Assembly (NCBI GenBank): GCA_038380795.1
Contig: CM076277.1
Span: forward strand, 4,431,501 to 4,495,500
DNA: 64,000 bases
Reading direction: 5' to 3'
From: Pyrocephalus nanus
Taxonomy: Eukaryota; Chordata; Aves; Passeriformes; Tyrannidae
The notes under the pieces were generated by a model. The model had not been told where the DNA came from and did not search any database. It was given only the letters and a program-made list of their open reading frames with translations. Of this stretch, positions 13,101-23,500 are shown piece after piece. Numbering within the stretch: position 1 is the first letter of the stretch; each line of letters begins with the position of its first letter. The translations under genes were made by a program, and so were the position numbers.

Positions 13101-13541
13101 TTGTCATATATACAGATCTCTATTTAAATGAACATGGATGTGTATGAAAATGTACACACAGGCACATAATGGACACATGTATCTATACACACACAGAGGG
13201 GGGTTCTGCTTCTCCCTCTGCCTGCTCTTTTCCTTCTCCCATTTCCATTCTCCCTCAGCCTTCCCACCTTTTTGCAATGCCAGACTTGTTCCCCTTCCAG
13301 TATCTCCCTGGTGACGCGACAAACAGCTGCAATAAATTACTCGGTGTGCTTTTTTTTCATTAAATATATTTTAAAAAGTGAAAGTTTGAAAGGCAGAAGT
13401 GTATTTGTGTAGAGGCAGAACAACCACCTTTATAACCCCCGGAAAATTACTGCTGGGTGAAAGAGGTGGAAATCTGGAAGCTACAGAACAAAACCCAGCA
13501 GCTGTTCAGAAGAGCAAAAAGTTTCTTGGCTCAACCATTTC
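7131..13541. other. unique sequence, no gene seen
   Basis: Over 6 kb has no recognisable gene, CR1, LTR or structural RNA. Small items inside are a 12-base tandem duplication at 10257-10286, a C9 run near 13022-13031, and a CA-rich stretch at about 13150-13196. Open frames are short and overlap on both strands. AATAAA occurs at 7427-7432 just after a short frame but is not linked to any supported transcript. Confidence 0.5.
10257..10286. repeat. 12-base tandem duplication
   Basis: Two exact copies of cagagccagcaa are followed by half a copy (cagagg). It is a small slippage product. Confidence 0.85.
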
Positions 13542-13709
13542 GTGTTGGTTTTGTTTTGGTTTTGGTTTTTTGGGTTTGTTTGTTTGTTTTTGTTTGTTTG
13601 TTTGTGGGGTTTTTTTTTGTGGGTTTGGGGTTTTTTTGTTTGTTTTGTTTTTTGGGATTTTTGGTTTTTTGGGGGGGTTTTTTTGTTGTTGTTGGGTTTT
13701 TTTTCCCCC
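13542..13709. repeat. G/T-only low-complexity tract
   Basis: About 165 bases are made almost only of G and T on the plus strand. It comprises (TTTG)n, (GGTTTT)n and G runs of three to seven separated by T tracts. The strand asymmetry is extreme, and several G runs could support G-quadruplexes with long loops. Open frames on both strands (for example 13399-13773) are low-complexity artefacts. Confidence 0.92.
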
Positions 13710-14245
13710 TAAATCTTTTTGGTTGATGGTTTGCTTCCCATCCTGCATTACCCTGTGCTACTCAAGAGAGTAAAGCCAAAGCAAAGTCATCCTCACCCTG
13801 CATGGATTCCTGCTGCTGGCAGTGAGCTCACAACACCAAGTCACTGCAATTCCACCTCTAGGAAATGCCACTCCTCTAGCAGAACTCCCATTTGAGGTGC
13901 CAGCAGAGCAACCAGGATTTCCACAGCACCAAGGATCTCCTCCAGCCCCCATGAGTTCTTTGCTTCATCTTTAATCTGCCCATCACAAGCAGCCCATGCA
14001 TCTACTTGCCCAGTTCCCCCTCCCTGCTGGCACCTCACACAGGCACAGCTGAGGTGCTGCAGGGAAATTTCTACCCCATATGGGATTATTTCATGATGGA
14101 AACTGAGCATGCTGCCTTCCCTTGCAGGCTGTTGGGAGAACAGATAACGTTTTTAAGGCAGCAAGGAACATACTGAGTCCAGGAAACATCTCTAACTCAG
14201 ATCATCAAGTCTTTTGAATTGCATTAAAGTTCAACTTTTCTACTT

Positions 14246-14288
14246 AAAAAAAAAAAAAAAAAAAAAAAAAAGAAAACAAAACAAAACA
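14246..14288. repeat. A26 run followed by (AAAAC)n
   Basis: Twenty-six A residues are followed by 'gaaaacaaaacaaaac'. ATTAAA, a variant polyadenylation signal, lies about 18 bases before the A run at 14223-14228. That is the spacing of a retroposed transcript end. No source transcript or target-site duplication is recognised, so it is called only as a simple repeat. Confidence 0.85.
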
Positions 14289-15910
14289 CCTTTCCAAGAG
14301 AGTCTTATTATTATTCTTTCTTCCCTACCAAGAATTGCCAGTGTTTGTTTTTTGAGGCTTGGCAGGGGAGGCAGGCAGGAGGTTTTGGAACAGCAGCACA
14401 TCCAAGCTGCAAGAGCACTTCTGTCCCACCCATCCTCAGCCCTAGACTTTCACCTGCCACACACGTACTAAGAGGGCTATTACTGAGGTAGCATTACCCA
14501 ATTACTGTCATCCAAACCAGGCCCTCATCCTCCCCACCAGCAGCCAGGAGGAATTACACCTCACTGAAGCACTGAGCCTTGTCACTGAGGTGACAGGCTT
14601 CTTCCCCACCCCCTGCCTCTTCCAAGACATAATTGAGCCCCTTAAGTAAGCAGTAAAACAAATCCAGGAGTTGGGTGGGAAAGCTCAAGCATAAATCTCT
14701 GTGTTTTTCTACCAGAGTATTGTATTTTTCATGTTTAATAACACAGGCTGAGGCAGAGCAATCAATCTCAAGTGAAAAGACCAACTTTTCCAGGTGTAGC
14801 TATGGCTACATAGTACTTGCTCTCATGCCTGAAAATTTCAGAACTGGCTCCTTGGGGTACAATTTTTGGCTGGGCTTCAACCCACACTCCTGCTACTTGG
14901 GTGCACTCAGCAGTTCAGAAAAAATGTTCTCCCAGTCCCATGGATTTTCCCAGGACTCTGTCTCCTTTACAAGACTCAAGCCCTGACCTCCATCTGTGCC
15001 TCTGAGAAGCATTCCTAGCACCCACAAATGCCATCAGGTGCTCCCAAGGCTCAACATGCTGCATATTTTAATGGATCCAAGCAGAAACTGTCCCAGGTTA
15101 AAGAGCAGCTCGGAGGAAAATCTCACCTTTATGCTGCCACCAGCCCAAGCCTCCCCTTCCCAAGGGGAATGTTTTGGCCAAGACCTCATCCAATAAACCC
15201 CCTCAGCAGTGACCAGCAGGATACAGCACTGCATGCTGAGAGATGCTCGTGTTTCTTATTGCCCAGAAGGTCTGGGAACCCATTTCAGTCACGAAAATTA
15301 GGCATTACTTCCTTGATGGAGTTCCCTGCCATGCAGGTTGTCATAACTCCATATCCCACCCATCATGGAATAACATACTTTGTACACTAACTCTGAGACA
15401 AAATTGGACCTCCAGGGGAAACTTCATCCTCAAATTTAAATATTCACTACATAACAAACTTGTATCCATGCTTCCCTGGGCTGGGCTGGTGCTGTGGCTG
15501 ACTCACAGATTTCCTGCTTTGGAAAATACTACCTTGTCTCAAGGACAGCTGGGAAAAAGAGTTGGAGTCCCTCCAACAGCCAACACAGGGTGCCAGTGTG
15601 TGCAGCAGCTAAGGATGGCCACACGCCATCCCTGGAGGGAGCTTGGCTGTCCATCTCAGGATGGTTCCTGACTTGATGGATCCCTCTCTGCCCGACCTCC
15701 CTGCAGAAGACAGGGCTGCAAAGTGGGACCCTTTGCTTTTGTCCCTGCCTCCCCTGGTTCTGAGACCACAGGCAAAAAAAAAAAAAATAAACAAACCCAG
15801 ATCATTCCCATTTCCTGCACTTTGTCCGGCCATCCAGATCAGAAGTGTTCCCTTTCTTTGAGAGCAGCCTGACACAAGGGACCCACCTCATTTTCCACCC
15901 CAGGGCAGCC

Positions 15911-15930
15911 TTTGCTGAGCTTTGCTGAGC
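15911..15930. repeat. 10-base tandem duplication
   Basis: Two exact copies of tttgctgagc are adjacent. Confidence 0.85.
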
Positions 15931-16720
15931 TGTGCTGTGACAGGCAGTCCCAGACAGTCACTCCCTGGGGGGCTACACAAAGCATGAAGCACAGTGAGTG
16001 TTCACTCCCAGGAGATTGCATGAGTTGGGAATAAAATCAGCAGCCAGCAAACCATTTCTTACCAGGCATTCCCCAAAGAAATAATGCCAAGGGCAGCACA
16101 GTTTCATACCCATTAGGAAAAGCAAGTCCTGCCACCTCACCAGTAGGGAGTGGGAAGGACCCAGCACACAAGGCACATGAGAAAGTGTCCTCATCCCAAC
16201 AAAACACATTGTTAGCATTTTACAAGACACATTTGCAGCCTTCCTGGCTGCTCCTCATGTACAACACACCTCCAAGACTTGATAATAAATGTGCCACACT
16301 GTTCTCTCATGCAGCTTTTCAGGTACAGTAAACCCAGTGATTTTTATGACTAAACGGATGGAAGAGTTGCAGAACAAGATGTCAGCCTTGCTAAGTACCT
16401 CAACTCAGAGTTACACACACAATTATTCTCTCTACAAAAATCAAAGGTGATCCATCAATTACTGTCTTCTTATCCCTACCTACTCTCCTATTATTTTGTA
16501 CTTTTAAAACATTGTTTTATTAACTAAACAGAATTTACAGTGCAGACATTGATTTTCCATTAATCTTGCTTTAGTTGAGTCTAGGAAAAAAAAAAAAAGA
16601 GTCAAACTATTTTTTTTTCCTGCCACAAGTCAAGCATTTGCAGCACAACTGAGCTCTTGCCCACTTGCTGGCCATCAGTGTCTCCCAAACCTATAGCAAA
16701 TGAGGATTTTTATTTGATAT

Positions 16721-16840
16721 CCAACAAAGCTGGGTTAGATGGGGCCCCTGAGCAACCTGGTCTAGTGATTGGCATCCCTGCACATGGGAGGGAAAAATAG
16801 GATCTTAAGGTCCCTTCCAATCCAAACCGTTCCATGATAT
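16721..16840 (+). mobile_element. CR1 LINE, 3' end fragment (first of an abutting pair)
   Basis: The copy reads 'gggttagatggggcccctga', 'gagcaacctggtctagtg', then 'ggtcccttccaatccaaacc' and a tail 'gttccatgatat'. It begins midway through the usual 3' end. The next CR1 fragment starts directly after its tail at about 16842. Together with the LTR at 17173 it forms a cluster of three insertions in about 1 kb. Confidence 0.88.
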
Positions 16841-16841
16841 T

Positions 16842-17006
16842 ATATGGAACAGGTTGCCCAGAGAAGCTGTGGCTGCCCCATCCCTGGAAGTGTCCAAGGC
16901 CAGGTTGGACAGGGCTTGGGGTGGTGGAAGGTGTCCCTGCCCATGGCAGGGGGTTGAAATTAGGTGACCTTTAAGGACCCTTCCAACCCAAGCCATTCTA
17001 TGATAT
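16842..17006 (+). mobile_element. CR1 LINE, 3' end fragment (second of the pair)
   Basis: This is a clean CR1 3' end. It starts 'tatggaacaggttgcccaga', runs through 'ccaaggccaggttggacagg' and 'ctgcccatggcagggggttg', and ends 'agccattctatgatatg'. It has the same orientation as the preceding copy and starts immediately after that copy's tail, which suggests insertion into or next to the older tail. It is non-coding and inactive. Confidence 0.93.
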
Positions 17007-17172
17007 GTGTATATCCATATCTATGAGTGTATCCATAAGAACCACTGAAAATATACATTAAAAACCAGATTTTTCAGTGCAGACGCATAAGCACTGTCAT
17101 CTGTACGTGCATTCAAGGCTGAACACACTCAGTGACCTCCCAAACACTGCACATACCAGCAAGACACTGAGC

Positions 17173-17738
17173 TGGGTGTGCCTGGGATAGAGGTTATTTT
17201 CTTCACAGTAGCTGCTGTGGGCCTGTTTGGGGTTTGTGTTGGAAACAGGGTTGGCAGAGATGTTTGAGTTACTGCTGAGCAGGAGTTACACACAGCCCAG
17301 GCCTCTTCTGCTCCTCCTCCCATCCCACCATTTAGGATGCTCGGGGTGCACAAAACACTGGGAGGGGATCCCTTGGGACCAAGGGGACACCCCATATCGT
17401 ATGGTATCATGCTCAGAGTATAAAGCCAGGGAGAAGAAGGAAAAGGGAACATTTGGAATGGTGTCATTTGTCTTCCCAAGTCACCATTCCATGTGATGGA
17501 GCCCTGCTGTCCATGGGATGGCTGAACACCTGTCTGCACACAGGAAATGGGGAGCTAATTCCTTGTTGGCTTTGCCTGTGTGCACAGCTTTTGCTTTCCC
17601 TATAAACTGTCCTCATCTCAACCCATGAGTTTTCTCCCTTTTACCCTCCCATTTCTCTCCCCCATCCAACCAGAGGAGAGTGGGGAAGCAGCTGGGGGGG
17701 GGGGATGCTGAAATGCTGGCTGGGGATTGATTACAACA
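17173..17738 (+). mobile_element. avian endogenous retrovirus solo LTR
   Basis: I recognise this as an avian ERV long terminal repeat. It opens TG... with 'gcctgggatagaggttattt', has a TATA box (TATAAA, 17419-17424), then 'gtcatttgtcttcccaagtc'. The diagnostic stretch around 17601-17660 reads 'ctcatctcaacccatgag' and then a TCTCCC-rich segment. It ends near 'gattacaaca' at 17738. U3, R and U5 are all represented in about 566 bases. No internal retroviral sequence flanks it on either side, so it is probably a solo LTR left by recombination. I could not identify a target-site duplication. The family class (ERVL is my guess) is from memory and needs a repeat library. Confidence 0.82.
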
Positions 17739-20700
17739 GTGATTTAAGAGTGAGGCTGAAGAAGGATTGCATCAGTCCCCAAATACCTCTCCTTTCTTTA
17801 AAAAGAAATAAGATTTTTCTGCCCTTGTTTTCCTGGTGTGCCATGTTCTCTCCCAGCTGGAGCATTGCCAATCAGGGCATTGAGCTCTTTGATGGTCCCT
17901 CAGCAAGTCCCACCTGAGAAATCCCAGCAGGGAAGGAACTGAGGGGGCACCTGAGCTTCCTCTGCCCCAGCAGTGGCATTCACTGAAGCCTGAGCGAGCC
18001 AGGGAGGCTGCCTGCAGGTGCCAACCAGCCCTGCTCACGCTGACAAGTCCAACAGCAGTTGGTACAGTGATTATCCTGCCATGCAGAGAGCTGCAAGCAC
18101 ACCTTCATAACGGCACAGGTGGATATTAAATGCTCTTTTCTCGCAGCCCTACTGTTCCACACCATCATTAGGACAAATGGGGACTGGGAGAAAGTCGGGG
18201 AAGGTTGTGTCTTTTTGCTCCCCTGTGTGCTGAAGATTAATTTAGAACACATTAATTACATTTGGATATGCCTGAAAGCCAGCAGAGGAGTGAGCAAGTG
18301 TCCTGAAGGTAATTGAGCACTGCAACAAGAAAGTTATTTCGGCAGATTTTTCTTTGCAAGGAAGGGTAAAGGAGGAGATGGGAAGAAGGCTAATCAGAGC
18401 CTCAACTCAGAGCATCCCCCCTGGACTCTGCAGCCTTGCCAAGCTCATCCCCACAGGACTCAGCTGCTGCAAAGGGACCCATCCAACCCAAAGCAGTGAT
18501 CTGCCTCCTGAGGGGCTGACAGGAATATACTGAGAAGGATATTCAAGGCCTTGAAGGACAGCAAGGACATTGATCCTCAGGTCTATATCCAAACACGCAC
18601 GTCCCTCATACAACTGCTCTCCTCATTCCATTAATACTGCTTCCCCTCCTTCTTCAATGGATTCTGACATCAAAAAAAAAAAAAAAAATTGTGAAAAATC
18701 TTCTCTAAACCCAGCAGAGGCTACAGCTGGGACTGGGTCAAGTCTATGTCCCATTTCAAAGCACTTCACCTTAACCCAATCTCCCCTATCCCTCCCAGCC
18801 CACACCCAACCCTCAAACACTTCCCATGGAACAGGAACACTTGACAGGAGAATGAGCTGGATTTTGTACCTCTATCCCCCAGCAGTCACCTCACAGGTCT
18901 GGTGCACCTGAGGATCCCTTTTGCTGCTCTGCAGAGGGGGAGATCATAATCTCTTCACCCTGTTATGAAGCCCAGCCCTTCTCCTAACAGCTCTCCTGCA
19001 AAGCAGTGTCCAAAATGAGACTCCAGTACTGCTCTGCCCTGATTACACCCTTTAGGGCTTCTCTCATTTCACTCTGCTGGGCACTGCAAACTCTCTGCAG
19101 CAAACAGCCATATCCTCCAAATAATATGTTGGAAAAAGGTCTCAAGTCTGGTTCCATACCGGGAAGCTTTTTTTTTTTCCCTCCTAAGTGCAGGTTAAAT
19201 TATAACTTCTGTAGCAGCTATAATAAGGAATATAACACTCCTGCATTGTGGGAAGTCTGTTGTTCTTCCTTAACCATTGAGTAGCTGCTCAGATTAGAGT
19301 GACCCTCCCATCCTGACTCTGCACACCCTACAGCTCAGGGGGTCAGTTTGTCCAGGGGAAATTTCAACCCCACATCTGTGCAGAAGAGACAAGAACACAC
19401 AAATCAACCTCTCGTCCTTAAGAGATAAAACTATCATGGCAGGTACACAACCCACGTTGGTCTCATCACTGGCACCAAAACAGCTAATTTTGTTAATAGT
19501 TTAGCAGAATTAAGCTGGACTGGCTGAGATCCATCTCACAGTTTCTCTCACCTCTCTGCCAGGGGAACTGAGTGTCCTGCCCAGCTTGAACATCCTGCAG
19601 TAACTTGGAGAACAAGCCTGAGATACTTCACAGGAGCCTTTTGTGTCCTTGGTTGAACTCCTCTACCAGGAGTTACATCCCCAGGGTGGAGAGGAGCAAG
19701 CTGGAGGTCGACATTTAAGTTTCATTTGTTTAACTCTGCAAATTAAGCTATTGCTGGTACAAACCAATTCCTGGTGGGCTTGAAGGAAAAGTCTCAAGGA
19801 GACATTTGCACAGATCCAGTGGTAGACGGATTTTTGCTCCTCAAACCCTTCTCCTGGCCCCAGCTTTGGAGCACAACCTGCTGGGACACCCAGCATCTAC
19901 ATCCAGAGAGCTTCAAAGGAAGAAAATGGAAACCAGGCTGAGGAGAACTCCCACCTTTGCCATGAACAGACTGGTCTGACCAACAAAAAAAGTGGGAAAA
20001 AATTGAACTCTCTGCTCTCACCTCCTCCAAGGGGTCAACCACCCCAGAGGTTTAGTCCTGTTCATCTTCACACAAATGTCCCAAAACCTCAGCTCTTCCA
20101 TTAGGCAATTCAGTGAGGTGCCTGGAACCCTTCATGAAGAAAACCCCCAGTGCTCTCTTATCCTAGAATCTGTCCTGTGACAAGTCACCCAGTGCTGCAT
20201 TAAGGCACAACTATCAAACCACACACTCCATCCCAGCCTCAGCCCCCTTTTTGGGATGGCCATCCTACTCCTGTGCAATAACAAGGTCCCCCCTGGGGAG
20301 GGGGTTGGTGGTGTCTGTGCAGGGTTGCTCACCACAGGGCAGGTTTGCACCAGCCCTCCTCTCCTCCTCACCTGAGCAAAAGCTCTTTTCACCCCAGAAA
20401 CATCTCCATAAGTGGGGTAGAAACCTGTGGTTCCATGGGTATTTTACGTAAATGTTCCAAAGTAGGGAATATTTTGGAGGAAATAAAAATTTCCTTCTCT
20501 GTACCCACCACACAAGAGCCTACTCATCAGGCAGAAACACTTTGTGCTCAGCACCTTAGTCCTTCCCTGAGCTGCTCCAGTTTTCCCAAAATTCTCTTAA
20601 ATTTTGTACAAAAGAAAAAGTGCCAACTTCCCCCCACTTTTTGACCTACATTCATTTATCAAAACGTGGCTAAAAATAGAGTAAACTATGCAGAAATGGT

Positions 20701-23009
20701 TTAAAATGTTTTTTTGCACTTTCTCTCTTTTCCCATCTATTTTAAGGCTACTCAAGCACTTTTCAAAGGAAAACAAATGAGGGGTGTTTGGTGGGTGGAA
20801 GAAAACATTGGCCTCGCTGATGGGAGGGCACAGATGCTCCTCCAGCTCAGAGCCTGAGCCCCAGCGAGAACTGGATCAACGTGACTTCTGCTCATATCCC
20901 AGGGACAGCTTTGAAAGTTGACTCCTGCAGCTTGGAAGGGGCTCAGGTTTGGTTTGGGTGGTGGCCCCGCTTCCTCTTCTCCAGGTTTGCCTTGGGCAGA
21001 AACGACCCCCCACCCCTGAGAACACAAGGGGCAGAACAAGTCTGGGGTCACCTTGGTGCTTACTCATGGAAACCTGGAGCAAGCAGCAGGTTTCTCTTGC
21101 TGTCTCAGTGTCATGGAGCTCCTACAGTGAGTGATGGGAGGCAGGAATGCCTTGAGTCACAGGTCAAAGCAGCTCTCAGCCCCAAAACTTCATAACACCT
21201 CCACCCACACCCTGCCCATCTCCTGAGCATTTCGTGCTGAAACACCTTTTCCAGCACAGAAATGAGTAGCACAGACAGATGCACTTCTGAGCAAAGCAGC
21301 TGCTCAGCTGGAGCAGAGGAGCCCTGGCTAGTCCATTCCTGGTCTCCCAGCTCCTCTCACTCCTTACTTTTGCAGCTGGTGGGAGGGCACAGGAGGAGGA
21401 TATCACCTGCAACAGGACCTGGAGGAGCAAGGAAGGCTGGAATGATCTTACACTTGTAGTGCAGCAAAGTGCTGAGTGCTCCTGTTATTACAGCTGTGCA
21501 GAGGGGACTGTCAGCCTTCTCCCTTGGTTTTAGTCACCTGGCTACTGTTCCAGTTCATCTTCCTCAAGAGCTCAGGGCTGGTCCAGAGAAGCAGAGGGAA
21601 CCTGCCAGGCTGTGGCTTCTGCAGGAACTCGCCCTGCCCTTCAGCCAGCTCTGAGCCTCAGGGCTGGTTACAAGCACTGGTCAGCACCCCGATGCAGCCA
21701 TGAAACCCACAGCAATTTCATCAGAAAACAACTCAGCTTCCCAGTTAAGAACACCAGCATGCCACCCAAAGGCCTAAACCCACATTAAGGACTCGTCGTT
21801 TCACACTCATCCCCGCTGGGTTTGATCACAAACACCCACAGCTCAACCCTGCCCATCAAACCTTCATTTCCCTCCTTCTCTCCAAGCCCAGACCCTCTCC
21901 AGGTTGGCCAGAGCAGCCCCCCAGGCTCTCACAGGTGCCCAGCCAGTGCAGAAGGCAGGCACAGTGGCAACAAATGCCTGCCCAAGGACCATGCCCAGCT
22001 CTTCCTTCACACTCAGCCTGTCCAAGAACTGTCCAAACAGCCTGCTGAACCTTCCTCCCTCAGGCCAGAGCTCATCTCCATGAGAGCAGGCAGGACCAGA
22101 GCTCCCAGTGCCCACAAACATCCCCCACAGCCTGAGCCTCCTTGGAGTGCAGCTGATCACAGAGTGGTCACAGCATTGAGAAAGCAGCAGGTTCAATAAA
22201 GTGCTGTCAGGTGCCAGGGGAGGGCTGGGGAGGCACTGAGCACCCTGCCAGAGCAGTCTTTCACATGTTATTATAGTATTTATTTAAAGAAACCAACCCT
22301 TTCACTTAGCAGCAGGCAGCATCTCATTAAATGTGTTGGGTTACTGGCTGCACTGAGCAGCTGCTGAAGTGTTGCTCCTTGTCACCTTATTACAATCCAC
22401 TGCCAGCTGCCTCCAGTTCTCCTTCCCTCCCTTCAGTTCATCCTTTTTTTCACACTCTGTGCCTCCTCAGCTCCTGTACCCATCCCTCCACGCCCCATCA
22501 GTAGCAGTGCTGCAGAATGTATCACAGGCAGCCCCTCCTGCTCTAAAACTCTGCCAGCAGCTGGAAGCACAGTGGGATCTTGTTTTGAGCCCTTACAATC
22601 AGCTCCTAAATCTTGCATCAGCCTGGCACAGCTAAGCCCTCAGCCTTCCGAGGCTGGGAACAGCAGGAAGAAGATACAGGGAGAAAACTTGAGTAGAAGC
22701 ATTTCTTCACTCTGGGCAGCTTCCACCTCTCACAGGGCAGGGTCTGCACAGCACCAGCAAGCTTTGCTCACCTGGAAACAGTCCTGAGGGCACTGGAAAT
22801 GCCAGAGTTGTGGCAGCAACACATGGACTTTGCAACACCCCCCCCCCTACACACACACACCTTCCACCTCAGTGTGCCTGCCCTGACATTTCAGTGCTCA
22901 TCTGGCCATGCAGTAGATAAGACAATTTCAGGAAGGAATTGATATCACTTTAATATCAGCTCTTCCTTTAATAAAAAGCATGAAGCAAATATAAAATTAA
23001 ACTAAAGCT
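17739..23009. other. unique sequence, no gene seen
   Basis: No mobile element, RNA or coding region is recognised in about 5.3 kb. It contains an A17 tract near 18672-18688, a C/CA repeat at 22836-22860, and many short overlapping frames. The 125-codon plus-strand frame at 21822-22199 and the 110-codon frame opposite it are mutually exclusive and featureless. Confidence 0.5.
22836..22860. repeat. C10 run joined to (CA)n
   Basis: Ten C residues are followed by TA and about five CA units. Confidence 0.9.
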
Positions 23010-23500
23010 GACATACCTGGGCATGAAGTATCGAGAAGCAGCATGAAGGGGCTGAGCTGCAAAGGAAGATGAGCCAGGAGCCAAGGGGGGGCAGCAATCC
23101 CATCATCAAAGGGCTCAGTCCCAGAGCAAGGACAGCCAGTTTTGGGGCTTTGATGGACTCTGTACAGGTCCACGTTAATTAAGAAGGTCCAAGGGCAGCC
23201 CTGATGCCAGAGCCATAGAGCAAGGCAAGGTACAGCCCCCACACAGTCCAACCAAGAGAAAAAAGAAGGGCTGAGAGCCTGAGCTTAAATACACCCCCGG
23301 CTAAGGGCTGGACGTGGGTGGGTCACCTGCTCCCAGGTGAGGCTGGTCAGGCTCTAAAGGCTAGAAATCAGTGGGTAGGTGGGTACTGAAGCCAGGTGAG
23401 GCTGATTAGGGTGTTTAGAGCCTGGAGAGTTATGCAAACCTCTAGGGGGGCTTTTCTTCACGGTCCTGGGGGGTTTGGCCCTACCCCATTAACACTGATG
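23010..23500 (-). promoter_or_regulatory. minus-strand TATA promoter-like or LTR-like block
   Basis: Read on the minus strand, the block opens with 'tgttaatggggtagggcc'. It carries two copies of a CACCTGG-containing stretch about 59 bases apart. One of them forms a mirrored E-box pair, with CACCTG at 23324-23329 and CAGGTG at 23334-23339. A TATA-like TATTTAAG follows at 23291-23284. About 270 bases further on there is a good splice donor, CCCAG|GTATGT, at 23017/23016. This is the layout of a TATA promoter with a first exon of about 240 bases, or of a retroviral LTR (U3, TATA, R-U5). I lean to an unrecognised LTR, but no paired terminal repeat or target duplication was found. An 84-codon frame across it starts with TTG, not ATG. 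Confidence 0.38.

Larger units (their letters stand above)
13710..16720. other. unique sequence with A-tracts
   Basis: No gene is recognised. It contains the A26 tract at 14246, a short A-tract at about 15774-15787, another at about 16577-16590, and a 10-base tandem duplication at 15911-15930. Frames of 120-142 codons at 15028-15671 overlap one another and lack recognisable motifs. Confidence 0.5.

Noticed and set aside
22997..23251. 84-codon minus-strand frame in the promoter-like block
   Set aside because: The start codon is TTG. The frame runs across the donor site and has no known relatives that I recognise.
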